The notes below the pieces were generated by a model. It was not told the origin of the DNA. It did not search any database and worked only from the letters and a program-made list of their open reading frames with translations. Source: CAVPTL01 sp963727235 (lineage in GTDB: Bacteria > Actinomycetota > Thermoleophilia > Gaiellales > JAICJC01). Taken from it: a stretch of 64,000 nucleotides of DNA. Position 1 is the stretch's first letter. Each line of letters begins with the position of its first letter. The position numbers and the translations under genes were made by a program. The stretch spans positions 33,391-97,390 of the forward strand of contig CAVSFZ010000011.1 of the NCBI GenBank assembly GCA_963727235.1, written 5' to 3'. Shown here piece by piece: positions 31,468 through 39,931 of this stretch.

Positions 31468-33017
31468 AGACGTCTCGAAGATTGACCCGCGCTGTCGGTG
31501 CCGTGGTGGCGCTGCTCGCGGTCGTCGGTGTGACCGCCTGCGGAGGCAGCAGCAGCAGCAGCTCCGCAACCGCACCGTCCACCGGTGCGCCCGCGCCGGC
31601 CACGGTCACGATCGGTCTGCCGCTCAAGGTCTCGGATCTCGACCCTGACCTCGCCCTGGAGCCGTCGAACCTCGACGCGCTGCACCTGCTGAGCGGCACC
31701 CTCACAACCATCCCCGGCAAGGGCGGCGCGCTCCAGCCGGGCCTCGCATCGTCGTGGCAGGTTGCCTCCAACCAGCTGTCTGTGACCTTCCGGCTGCGGC
31801 CCGGTCTGAAGTTCTCGGACGGCTCGCCGCTCACCTCCGCCGACGTGGTGGCCACGTTCAAGCGGGCGCTGGCCGACGCCGCCAACGTCAACGCCGGCCT
31901 GCTGGCCCCGGTCAAGTCGGTCACGGCTCCGGACGCCAACACGGTCGTGTTCAACCTCAAGTCCACCTACCCGTCGCTTCCCACCGTGCTGGGCGAGCCG
32001 GCGTTCCTGGTGTTCCCGGCCAGCGGCATGGCGGACACTAAGACCTTCCTCAAGAATCCGATCTCGGCCGGGCCGTACAAGATCCAGTCGTGGGACGGGT
32101 CGGATATCACGCTGGTCAAGAACCCGAACTTCTGGGGCCCCAAGCCGGCCGTGAACACCATCAAGCTGGTCACGGTGATCGATCCCAACACCCGCCTGGT
32201 ACAGCTCAAGGGCGGCGAGCTCGACATCGCCGATTCGCTGTCGTCATCCGTGATCCCGCAGCTGACCGGGAACCTGCGTCCGTCGATCACCCCGCTGTAC
32301 GGCGCCGTGTACCTGTACGTCAACAATCGCAATGCACCACTCAACAACACCAACGTGCGGCAGGCGATCAGCCTGGCCATGGATCGCAATCAGATCAACC
32401 AGATCGCGTTCTCGGGCAAGAGCTCGATCTCGGATGCGTTCTTCCCGCAGACGTTCCAGTGCTGTTACCAGCCGTCGTTCCCATCCGCGCAGAACATCGA
32501 CAAGGCCAAGAGCCTGCTGGCCGGAACACCCTGCGCAAACGGGTGTAACCTCAAGCTGATGTTGCGAAACGGCTTGGACTACGCCGATCGCGCCGGTGTG
32601 GTGGTGCAGCAGAACCTCAAGGCGATCGGGATCAACGCCTCGATTCAGCAGGTCGACCCGTCGGTTGCCGGTGAGGCCGAAGGCAACGGCACCTTCGAGC
32701 TGGAGGTCAACTCGCTGTACGACTACGTGGACATCCCGGACGGGATGCTCACCTACGGTCTGATCTCCAACGGCGGTATCAACGCCCTGTTCTCGGGCTA
32801 CGACTCGCCGCAGATGGATGCGGCGGCCAACCGCGCGATCGCCTCGGCCGGCGCCGCTCGCACGGACGCGCTGTCGCAGGTCAGTCAGATCTTCGCCAAG
32901 GACATGCCGTACGTCCCGCTGGTGGGTCTGTCGCAGATCAACGGAACCGGGCTGTCCCAGGACTGGGTCTATCTCGGAGCGTCGAGCTTCTACGATGTCC
33001 AGCCGGCCGGAGGCTGA
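31464..33017 (+). CDS. ABC transporter substrate-binding lipoprotein (family 5)
   Basis: A 517-residue solute-binding protein of the dipeptide/nickel class (SBP_bac_5). A lipoprotein signal peptide ends in VTAC, followed by a Ser-rich linker. Domain motifs are LASSWQVASNQLSVTFRLRPGLKFSDGSPLTSADVVATF, ISAGPYKIQSWDG and NVRQAISLAMDRNQI. GTG 31464 overlaps the upstream stop, with AAAGGGA before it. Relatives import di- and oligopeptides, opines, and some oligosaccharides or glycosides. Confidence 0.95.
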   Translation: MKTSRRLTRAVGAVVALLAVVGVTACGGSSSSSSATAPSTGAPAPATVTIGLPLKVSDLDPDLALEPSNLDALHLLSGTLTTIPGKGGALQPGLASSWQVASNQLSVTFRLRPGLKFSDGSPLTSADVVATFKRALADAANVNAGLLAPVKSVTAPDANTVVFNLKSTYPSLPTVLGEPAFLVFPASGMADTKTFLKNPISAGPYKIQSWDGSDITLVKNPNFWGPKPAVNTIKLVTVIDPNTRLVQLKGGELDIADSLSSSVIPQLTGNLRPSITPLYGAVYLYVNNRNAPLNNTNVRQAISLAMDRNQINQIAFSGKSSISDAFFPQTFQCCYQPSFPSAQNIDKAKSLLAGTPCANGCNLKLMLRNGLDYADRAGVVVQQNLKAIGINASIQQVDPSVAGEAEGNGTFELEVNSLYDYVDIPDGMLTYGLISNGGINALFSGYDSPQMDAAANRAIASAGAARTDALSQVSQIFAKDMPYVPLVGLSQINGTGLSQDWVYLGASSFYDVQPAGG

Positions 33018-33975
33018 CCGACGCTTCGCAGTCTGGACGGCGCGGCTTGCCGGCCGCGCCGTCCAGCTGCTGGGCGTGATCGCCGCGGTCGTGGTGATCA
33101 CCTTCCTGCTCGTGCACCTGGTGCCGGGGGATCCCGCGCGTACCATCCTCGGCACCAGAGCCACGCCCCAGACGCTGGCCGCGCTGCGGCATGAGATGGG
33201 CATCGACCAACCGCTGATCCGTCAGTTCGGGAGCTTCGTGAATCAGCTTGCCCACGGCGATCTCGGCAACTCGCTGGTGCTCGGCGGTCGTCCGGTGGCC
33301 GACATCATCCTGCCGGACTTCGCGGTCACGCTGTCGGTGGTGGCATGCAGCGTGCTGTTTGCGATCTTGTTCGGGATCCCGCTGGGACTGTGGGCCGCGC
33401 TCAGCCGGTATCGGCCGGTCGACTCGGTGGTGCGCTCCTCCTCGGTGCTGCTGCTGTCCATGCCGCCGTTCTTCGTCGGGTTGCTGCTTCTGCTGTTCGT
33501 GTCGCTGGACGCGGGCCTGGCCCCGGCGGGCGGCTGGGGTGGAGGCTGGCCCGGCAACGCCAGATACGTGTGGCTTCCCAGCCTGGCGCTGGCCGCCTAC
33601 CTGATACCGATCACCGCTCGGGCGGTGCGCCAGACCGCCCACGAGACCGTGCGCGAGCACTTCATCGAGGCCGCCACCGCCCGCGGTCTTCCCAGCCGCA
33701 CGGTCACGCTCAGGCACGTGCTGCCCAACAGCGTGCTGCCGGTGATCACGCTGCTCGGATTCAACATGGGCGCACTGATCGGAGGCGCGGTGGTGATCGA
33801 GGCGGTGTTCGCGCTGCCCGGAGTCGGCACCGACCTGGTCAACGCCGTTGCCACCCGCGACTACCCGGTGGTTCAGGGAGTCGCGCTTCTGACCGCGATC
33901 TTCGTGGTGCTCATCAACTTTGCAACCGACGCGATCTACGCCCTTGTCGACCCCCGCATCCTCAACTCTCGCTGA
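32995..33975 (+). CDS. ABC transporter permease, DppB type
   Basis: A 326-residue permease with six membrane segments. The N-terminal TM and VHLVPGDPARTILG signature of DppB/OppB are clear. The EAA loop is EHFIEAATARGLPSRTVTLRHVLPN. ATG 32995 lies 23 nt inside the end of the binding-protein gene and is the nearest start that keeps the first TM intact. Confidence 0.93.
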   Translation: MSSRPEADRRFAVWTARLAGRAVQLLGVIAAVVVITFLLVHLVPGDPARTILGTRATPQTLAALRHEMGIDQPLIRQFGSFVNQLAHGDLGNSLVLGGRPVADIILPDFAVTLSVVACSVLFAILFGIPLGLWAALSRYRPVDSVVRSSSVLLLSMPPFFVGLLLLLFVSLDAGLAPAGGWGGGWPGNARYVWLPSLALAAYLIPITARAVRQTAHETVREHFIEAATARGLPSRTVTLRHVLPNSVLPVITLLGFNMGALIGGAVVIEAVFALPGVGTDLVNAVATRDYPVVQGVALLTAIFVVLINFATDAIYALVDPRILNSR

Positions 33976-34846
33976 CGCTTCACTCGGCCGCTGGCGCCTG
34001 CTGCGCGGAGGCGCGGCCGGTGCCGGTCGCCGTCGCAGCCTGATCGCCGGGGTGGTGCTGCTGACGGTGATCGTGGTGCTGTGCGCGATCGTCCCGGTGA
34101 TCAGCAGGTACTCACCCGATGCGCTGGTCGCCACTCCCGACCAGCCCCCCTCCACCGCTCACCTGTTCGGCACCGATTCCTTTGGCCGCGATCTGTTCGT
34201 ACGGGTGTTCGCCGCCGGCCGCATCGACCTGTTCGTGGCTCTGGTGGGGGTGGCGGTACCGCTGGTCATGGGGACGCTGATCGGCACGGTCGTGGCCGGG
34301 TCGGCGCGGCGCTGGCCCGACGTCATCACCATGCGCATCATCGACGCCATCGTCGCCTTCCCGTTTGTGATCCTGGTGCTGGCGCTGGTGGTGGTGTTCG
34401 GGGTAGATCGTACGGTGGGGCCGCTCCCGGCGGGCCTGCCGTCGCTGTTTGTGGCCATCTTTCTCACCAGCTGGGCGCTGTACGCGCGCCTGGCGCGCGC
34501 TCAGACGCTCGCGCTGCGAAATCGGGAGTTCATTGACGCCGCCAGGCTGCTGGGGTTCTCGCACTCCCGGATCGTGCGCCGCCACCTTCTCCCCACGGTG
34601 TTCAAGACGACTGCCACCTACGCCGTCAGCGACGCCATCCTGATCATCATCGTGACCGCCTCACTGCCGTTCCTGGGCGCCGGCGTGCAGCCGCCCACAC
34701 CCGAGTGGGGCGCGATCATGTACGAGGGTCGCACTGTCATCCAGACGGCCTGGTGGATCATCGTCTTCCCCGGCATCGCACTGGCGCTTACCGGCCTTGC
34801 AGCGAGCCTGATCGCCGACGCGCTGGTCGGCGGCAGGGAGTCCTGA
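33920..34846 (+). CDS. ABC transporter permease, DppC type
   Basis: A 308-residue permease with the DppC features: an N-terminal TM (SLIAGVVLLTVIVVLCAIVP), HLFGTDSFGRDLFVRV and the EAA loop EFIDAARLLGFSHSRIVRRHLLP. No ATG or GTG is available at the 5' end. TTG 33920 or TTG 33944 are candidates, both within the end of the upstream permease gene, so the start is uncertain. Confidence 0.92.
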   Translation: MQPTRSTPLSTPASSTLADASLGRWRLLRGGAAGAGRRRSLIAGVVLLTVIVVLCAIVPVISRYSPDALVATPDQPPSTAHLFGTDSFGRDLFVRVFAAGRIDLFVALVGVAVPLVMGTLIGTVVAGSARRWPDVITMRIIDAIVAFPFVILVLALVVVFGVDRTVGPLPAGLPSLFVAIFLTSWALYARLARAQTLALRNREFIDAARLLGFSHSRIVRRHLLPTVFKTTATYAVSDAILIIIVTASLPFLGAGVQPPTPEWGAIMYEGRTVIQTAWWIIVFPGIALALTGLAASLIADALVGGRES

Positions 34847-35830
34847 ATGGCCGGGGCGCTGTCGGTCGAGCACCTGGCGATCGCCATCCGGGGGCGGGAG
34901 GTCGTGAGCGACATCAGCTTTCACCTCCCGGAGGGCGGCTGCATCGGGATCGCGGGCGAGACCGGGTCGGGCAAGACGGTTGCCTGCCGGGCGCTGACAG
35001 GCACGTTGGGTCGGATCGGCGGATCCGTGACCCGCGGCTCTGCCCGGTTCGGCGATGTCGACCTCGCTGCCGCACGCGAAGCCGACTGGGCCAAGCTGCG
35101 TGGCCGCGAGGTGGCGCTGATTCCGCAGAGCTCGCTGTCCTCTCTCGATCCGCTGATGCGGGCCGGCGACCAGCTGGTCGAGACCGTGCGCCACCTCGAC
35201 GGCAGGACGGGGGCGAGGTCACGCGCGCTGGAGCTGATCGAGAGCGTGCAGCTGTCCGATCCCGAGCGGGTGTTTCGCGCCTACCCGCACCAGCTCTCGG
35301 GCGGGATGCGGCAGCGGATCATGATTGCGCTCGCGATCGCGGGCCGGCCGCGGCTGCTGGTCGCAGACGAAGCAACCACGGCGTTGGACGTCACCGTCCA
35401 GCGGGGCATTCTGGAGCTGCTCATGCGGCTGCGGCGCGAAACAGGGATGAGCCTGGTGCTCGTCACCCACGATCTGGCGGTGGTGGAGGAGACCAGCGAT
35501 CACACCGCGATCGTGTATGCCGGTGTGACCGTCGAGACGGGACCCACCGACGCGGTGATCGGGAACCCCACCCATCCGTACACGAAGGCGCTTCTGTCGG
35601 CCCGTCCCGCCAGCGTCCTGTCCGGCCAGCCGTTGGTCGGAATCCCCGGAACCCCGCCTGCGGTGGGAGAGTTTCCGGTGGGGTGCCGATTCGCGCCGCG
35701 CTGCACCTTCTGCCGGCCGGCGTGCGAGGAGTCGCCGCCGCCGCTCGAGACTGTCGCCTCCGAGCAGGCGTGCGCGTGCATTCGCTGGAAGGAGGTGGCG
35801 CGTGAGTCAGCCGATCTTGACCGCGTCTGA
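34847..35830 (+). CDS. ABC transporter ATPase, DppD type
   Basis: A 327-residue ATPase: Walker A GETGSGKT, Q-loop IPQSSLSSLDP, signature LSGGMRQR, Walker B LLVADEATTALD, and the H-loop VTHD. The C-terminal oligopeptide-transporter extension carries the cysteine pattern CRFAPRCTFCRPAC seen in DppD/OppD proteins. The ATG directly follows the permease stop. The next ATPase gene starts 29 nt before its end. Confidence 0.95.
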   Translation: MAGALSVEHLAIAIRGREVVSDISFHLPEGGCIGIAGETGSGKTVACRALTGTLGRIGGSVTRGSARFGDVDLAAAREADWAKLRGREVALIPQSSLSSLDPLMRAGDQLVETVRHLDGRTGARSRALELIESVQLSDPERVFRAYPHQLSGGMRQRIMIALAIAGRPRLLVADEATTALDVTVQRGILELLMRLRRETGMSLVLVTHDLAVVEETSDHTAIVYAGVTVETGPTDAVIGNPTHPYTKALLSARPASVLSGQPLVGIPGTPPAVGEFPVGCRFAPRCTFCRPACEESPPPLETVASEQACACIRWKEVARESADLDRV

Positions 35831-36596
35831 AGCCGGGGTGCGCTACCCCGGCGCCGCCACCGCGGCACTCGAGAACGCCACCATGGACGTGCACGCCGGG
35901 ACATCGGTGGGGATCGTCGGCGAGAGCGGCTCGGGCAAGACCACCTTCGGGCGGGTGCTGGTCGGGCTGCTTCACCCCAGCTCGGGCTCGGTGCTGGTGG
36001 ACGGGCGCGCGTGGAAGGACGTCCGCCGCACCGATCCGCAACGCCGAAACGTCCAGATGATCTTCCAGGATCCGTACGGCTCGCTGAACGGCGGCATGTC
36101 GGGTCTGGACGCGGTCGCCGAGGTGCTCGAGCACTGGGAGGGCCTCGGCCGGCGCGAGGCGCGCGACCGGGCAGGGGAGCTTCTGACGCAGGTCGGGCTG
36201 CCCAAGGATGCGATGCGCCGCCGGCCGCGGGAGCTGAGCGGCGGCCAGTGCCAGCGGGTCGGCATCGCCCGGGCGCTGGCCTGCTCGCCCAGCGTGCTGA
36301 TCGCCGATGAGCCGACCTCGTCGCTGGATGTGTCGGTGCAGGCGCAGATCCTGAACCTGCTGCTGGAGCTGCGCCGCCAGCGCGAACTCGCGCTGGTGCT
36401 GATCTCACACGACCTGGCCGTGATCCGGTACATGACCGAGGAGGCGCTGGTGATGAAGGAAGGGCGGGTGGTGGAGCGAGGATCGACCTACCAGTTGCTG
36501 GAGGCGCCCGCTCACCCGTACACTCAGTCGCTGGTCGAGTCGATTCCGGGTTGGGCGGGTCGGACGCGTCGCGACACATCTGACAGGGAGCATTGA
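35802..36596 (+). CDS. ABC transporter ATPase, DppF type
   Basis: A 264-residue ATPase: Walker A GESGSGKT, Q-loop FQDPYGSLN, signature LSGGQCQRVGIARAL, Walker B VLIADEPTSSLD, and H-loop ISHD. It lacks the C-terminal cysteine extension of its partner, as in some short DppF proteins. GTG start inside the upstream gene. Its stop overlaps the ATG of the next gene (TGATG). Confidence 0.95.
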   Translation: MSQPILTASEAGVRYPGAATAALENATMDVHAGTSVGIVGESGSGKTTFGRVLVGLLHPSSGSVLVDGRAWKDVRRTDPQRRNVQMIFQDPYGSLNGGMSGLDAVAEVLEHWEGLGRREARDRAGELLTQVGLPKDAMRRRPRELSGGQCQRVGIARALACSPSVLIADEPTSSLDVSVQAQILNLLLELRRQRELALVLISHDLAVIRYMTEEALVMKEGRVVERGSTYQLLEAPAHPYTQSLVESIPGWAGRTRRDTSDREH

Positions 36597-37324
36597 TGTC
36601 GTTGGTGAATGGACGCCGGGCGCTGGTCACCGGAGGGGCGATGGGGATCGGCCGGGCGGTGGTCGATCGGCTCACGGCCGAGGGCGCCGCGGTGGGAGTG
36701 ATCGATGTCGAGGCCCAACCTGCCGAGAGCGTTGCGCGAAGCTGGGTGACCCACGATCTCGCCGACGCCGCCGGGCTGCAGGCGGCGGTGGAACGGATCG
36801 AGTCCGAGTTGGGGCCGCTGGACGTGCTGGTGAACTGTGCCGGGATCCCCGCCGGCGCGGGGGTGCTCGAGTTTGAGCGGGAAGAGTGGCGGCGGGTGCT
36901 GGCGGTCAATCTCGACGCACCCGTGTTTCTGATGCAGATCGTCGCCCGCGGCATGGTCGAGCGCGGGTACGGGAGGATCGTCAACGTCACCTCGGTGCAC
37001 GCCCGGCTGGGTGCGGTGGGGACGGTCGCCTACGACGTCGCCAAGGCGGGGCTCGAGAACGCCACCCGCAGCTTCGGCGTCGAACTCGCGGCCAAAGGGG
37101 TCGCGGTCAACGCGGTCGCCCCCGGATTCGTGCGCACGCGACTGGCCGATCTGGAATCGGACTGGTTTCACGACGACTACCTGCGGCCCGCCCGGCTGCC
37201 GGCCGGCCGTGGGGCGGAGCCCGAGGAGATCGCCGCCCACGTGACCTGGCTGGCGAGCGAATCGGCGGGCTATGTCAGCGGCAGCGTGCTGACCGTCGAC
37301 GGCGGGCTGACGGCGACCTTCTGA
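36596..37324 (+). CDS. SDR oxidoreductase in the importer operon
   Basis: A 242-residue SDR with TGGAMGIG, VIDVEAQP (acidic loop, NAD preferred), NCAG, NVTSVHA, YDVAK and GSVLTVDGG. It is translationally coupled to the ATPase upstream and to the FAD oxidase downstream by TGATG overlaps. It is the third SDR of the locus and differs clearly from the other two. Confidence 0.9.
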   Translation: MSLVNGRRALVTGGAMGIGRAVVDRLTAEGAAVGVIDVEAQPAESVARSWVTHDLADAAGLQAAVERIESELGPLDVLVNCAGIPAGAGVLEFEREEWRRVLAVNLDAPVFLMQIVARGMVERGYGRIVNVTSVHARLGAVGTVAYDVAKAGLENATRSFGVELAAKGVAVNAVAPGFVRTRLADLESDWFHDDYLRPARLPAGRGAEPEEIAAHVTWLASESAGYVSGSVLTVDGGLTATF

Positions 37325-38556
37325 TGGCAGAGATCGTGGTCGTGGGAGCGGGAGCGATCGGCCTCTCGTGTGCGTGGGCATTGGCACGCGACGGGCACTC
37401 CGTGACTGTGGTCGAGGCCCGCACCGTGGGAGCCGGCGTGTCGCGGGTGAACGCCGGCTGGGTCACTCCCAGCCTGAGCGCGCCGCTGGCGGCGCCGGGA
37501 ATGGTCGCGGCAGGGCTGCGGTCGGCGTTCGACCCCCAGGGGGCGCTGGTGATCCGCCCTCGCGCCCAGCTCGACTGGGTGCGGTGGCTGTCGCGGTTCA
37601 CGCTCAACAGCCGGATCTCGACGTTCAACCGCGGCGTGGAGGCGCTGCTTCGGCTCAGCTCCCGCACCCTCGCCGACCTGGACGCGATGCGGGCCGATGG
37701 GGTGGAGTTCGAGATGCACTCCCAGGGTCTGATGGCAGTGGCGCTCTCGAAGGACGGCCTGCACTGGCACGACATGACGTTCGCGGAGCTTGCCAGGCTC
37801 GGCTTCGAGGGCAACCCGCAGCGGCTGAGCGGGGATCAGGCGCGTGAGCTCGAGCCGGCGGTGAGCGAGCATGTCACCACCGCGATCCTGTCGGACAGCG
37901 ATCGCCATGTCGATCCGGTGTCGTTCATGAACGGTCTGCGGGCGGCGATCGAGCCGCGCGGCGTGACGGTGCTCGAGGGCCGCCCGGTGCGGTCGCTGAT
38001 CCCGGTGGGCTCGGGCTGGCGGGTGGATGCCGACGGGCTGCGGCTGGACGCCGAGAAGGTGGTGCTGGCAACCGGGATGGGTACCGCGGGGCTGATGCGA
38101 CCGCTCGGGATCCGGCTGCCGATGATCGGCGCCAAGGGCTACTCGGCCGACGTGGCCGGACCGGAGATCGGCCGGGCGCTCTATCTGTGCGAGGCCAAGA
38201 TCGGGCTGAGTCCGATGGCCCACACCACCCGCGTCGGCGGCTTCTTCGAGATCGGGGCGACCTCGGCCCGGCCCAACCGGCGGCGGGCACTGCAGCTGCT
38301 CACCGACACCTCACGCTACGTCCGCGAATTCCCGACCGATCTCCCGCCGGACGACGAGGGTCTCGCCGGCCTGCGCCCGGCGACTCCAGACAGCCTTCCC
38401 TACCTGGGCGAGCACCCACGCGCTCCGGGCGTGATCGTGGCCGCCGGCCACGGCATGCTCGGCATCACACTGGCAGCCGCCACAGCGACCGCCGTGGCCG
38501 AACTCGCCTCCGGCACCCGCCCCGCCTGGCTCCACCCCTTCCGCCCCGACCGGTGA
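37324..38556 (+). CDS. FAD-dependent D-amino-acid dehydrogenase/oxidase-like protein (DadA type)
   Basis: A 410-residue DAO-family flavoprotein. The dinucleotide motif is VVVGAGAIGLSCAWAL at the N terminus, then VVEARTVGAGVSRVNAGWVTP. The C-terminal FAD-binding end is LRPATPDSLPYLGEHP and AAGHGMLGITLAAATA. DadA-like enzymes oxidise D-amino acids or secondary amines and pass electrons to the respiratory chain. With a dipeptide-type importer it suggests a nitrogen-containing ligand such as an opine, imino acid or amino-sugar derivative. The stop TGA is supplied by palindromic element 4. Confidence 0.9.
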   Translation: MAEIVVVGAGAIGLSCAWALARDGHSVTVVEARTVGAGVSRVNAGWVTPSLSAPLAAPGMVAAGLRSAFDPQGALVIRPRAQLDWVRWLSRFTLNSRISTFNRGVEALLRLSSRTLADLDAMRADGVEFEMHSQGLMAVALSKDGLHWHDMTFAELARLGFEGNPQRLSGDQARELEPAVSEHVTTAILSDSDRHVDPVSFMNGLRAAIEPRGVTVLEGRPVRSLIPVGSGWRVDADGLRLDAEKVVLATGMGTAGLMRPLGIRLPMIGAKGYSADVAGPEIGRALYLCEAKIGLSPMAHTTRVGGFFEIGATSARPNRRRALQLLTDTSRYVREFPTDLPPDDEGLAGLRPATPDSLPYLGEHPRAPGVIVAAGHGMLGITLAAATATAVAELASGTRPAWLHPFRPDR

Positions 38557-38585
38557 ATAAAAGGTGCCAGGCACCTTTTATTCAC
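38553..38585. repeat. Palindromic element 4 (AAAAGG type, perfect)
   Basis: The arms GTGAATAAAAGGTGCC and GGCACCTTTTATTCAC pair perfectly around a central A. It lies between convergent genes; the left gene's TGA (38554-38556) is inside it. Next to the right arm, minus-strand TGAATAACGG (38585-38594 region) looks like a remaining arm of an AACGG-type copy and gives the stop TAA of the right gene. Confidence 0.95.
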
Positions 38586-38587
38586 CG

Positions 38588-39913
38588 TTATTCAGCCGAG
38601 CGTACCGAGAGCACCGGTGGCAGGTGCTTGGCGGCGGTATGCCAGCTCTGGCCGCCGTCGACCGAGCCGAACAGCTCGCCGGACGTGGCGCCAAAATAGA
38701 GCCCCAGCGGGTCACGACCGTCGTGGCAGAACGCCTGCCGCAGGATGGTGAGGTATGAGTCCGCGCCGGGCAGGCCGTCGGTGCGCTCGGTCCAGCTCTC
38801 GCCGGCGTCGCGGGTTTCCCACACGCTCACGCAGCCGGCCTCGGTGACGCGGTCATCCGCGCCGTTGAGTGGGATCACGAACGCGTGGTCGGCGTTGGCC
38901 GGGTCGACCACAATCGGGAAGCCGAAGCTCGAAGGCAAGCCGGGAGCGATGTCGACCCACGAATGTCCTCCGTCGTCGGACCGAAACACGCCTCCGTGAA
39001 ACTGCATGTACAGGCGCTCAGGCCGGTTGGGAGCGCGTTCCACGTGATGGATGCAGAACTCCGTGGTCAGCGTCGCGTCGTCCGGCATGTACGGGGCTTT
39101 GAGGCCCTCGTTTCCCATCGTCCACGTCTCTCCGCCGTCTTCCGTCACCCAGATCCCGCCGACCGAGATCCCGACCAGCAGCCGGTCGGGCTCGCCCGGC
39201 CAGGTGCAGATCGAGTGCAGGCAGAGCCCGCCGGCGCCGGGTACCCAGTTTGCCCGGGAGGGCTCGTCCCACAGGGCGCGAACCAGCTCCCACGTCTCTC
39301 CGCCGTCGCGCGATCGGAAGAGCGCGGCCGGGTCGACACCCGCCCACACCTCACCCGCGCGCTCGCCCGGAGCGATCACCCACACCCGCTCAACGGCAGC
39401 GTCGGCGTCGGCAGGGAACGTCGGCCCGCTCGACGCGCGCCACGCGTCCCCCAGACCGTCGGCCAGATGGATCCGCGGCCCGAAGTGAGGGTCGCCGGCC
39501 GCGACCAGCACGGTACCGGTGTGGTGGTCGCGCACCGCATACTCGACGGGGGTGCCGACGAACGTCCGATCGGCCACGGCCAGCTCGGTGCCGCGGTCGC
39601 CGGATACCACGACCAGGCCCTTCTTCGTGCCCACGAGCAGCTCGACATGATCGGAGCCGCCGGAGATGCTCATCATCACCATCACCTGATCCTCGGACAC
39701 CACCGCAGCGCCCTGATCACACTGATCCCCGTTCTTGAACACCGTCAGGTGCCGCCGCAGCGTGCCCCGCTCGTCCAGCATCCATCCAGACAGCGCGGGA
39801 TGCCGGTCGGTCAGCGCTGCCAGCGCACCGGTGACGGTGTCGCCCTCGACGCGATGGCGGGCTTCGCCGCCGGCATACCCTCGCAGCGGCCCGGGTAAAA
39901 CGACAATTGGCAT
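38588..39913 (-). CDS. Fusion: MoaD/ThiS-like beta-grasp domain + BNR/sialidase-like beta-propeller
   Basis: A 441-residue protein. Residues 1-86 are a MoaD/ThiS-type ubiquitin-like domain (ALAALTDRHPALSGWML, LTVFKNGD, EDQVMVMMSISGG), ending in Gly85-Gly86, which is the activated C-terminal GG in free MoaD. The chain then continues in frame with a six- or seven-bladed propeller of BNR type: repeats of S-x-DGG-x-TW (RSRDGGETW, VTEDGGETW, RSDDGGHSW, ETRDAGESW, GSVDGGQSW). The GG is therefore internal. Separate MoaD-like and propeller genes are often neighbours in actinobacteria; fusion or release by cleavage after GG are both possible. No signal peptide. A TAGACT -10 lies 6 nt before the ATG. 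Confidence 0.85.
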   Translation of the reverse strand: MPIVVLPGPLRGYAGGEARHRVEGDTVTGALAALTDRHPALSGWMLDERGTLRRHLTVFKNGDQCDQGAAVVSEDQVMVMMSISGGSDHVELLVGTKKGLVVVSGDRGTELAVADRTFVGTPVEYAVRDHHTGTVLVAAGDPHFGPRIHLADGLGDAWRASSGPTFPADADAAVERVWVIAPGERAGEVWAGVDPAALFRSRDGGETWELVRALWDEPSRANWVPGAGGLCLHSICTWPGEPDRLLVGISVGGIWVTEDGGETWTMGNEGLKAPYMPDDATLTTEFCIHHVERAPNRPERLYMQFHGGVFRSDDGGHSWVDIAPGLPSSFGFPIVVDPANADHAFVIPLNGADDRVTEAGCVSVWETRDAGESWTERTDGLPGADSYLTILRQAFCHDGRDPLGLYFGATSGELFGSVDGGQSWHTAAKHLPPVLSVRSAE

Positions 39914-39919
39914 CGCGAC

Positions 39920-39925
39920 AGTCTA
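39920..39925 (-). promoter_or_regulatory. -10 element for a leaderless transcript (MoaD-propeller gene)
   Basis: On the minus strand TAGACT is followed by 6 nt and the ATG at 39913, without a Shine-Dalgarno sequence. Confidence 0.5.
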
Positions 39926-39931
39926 GAAAAC

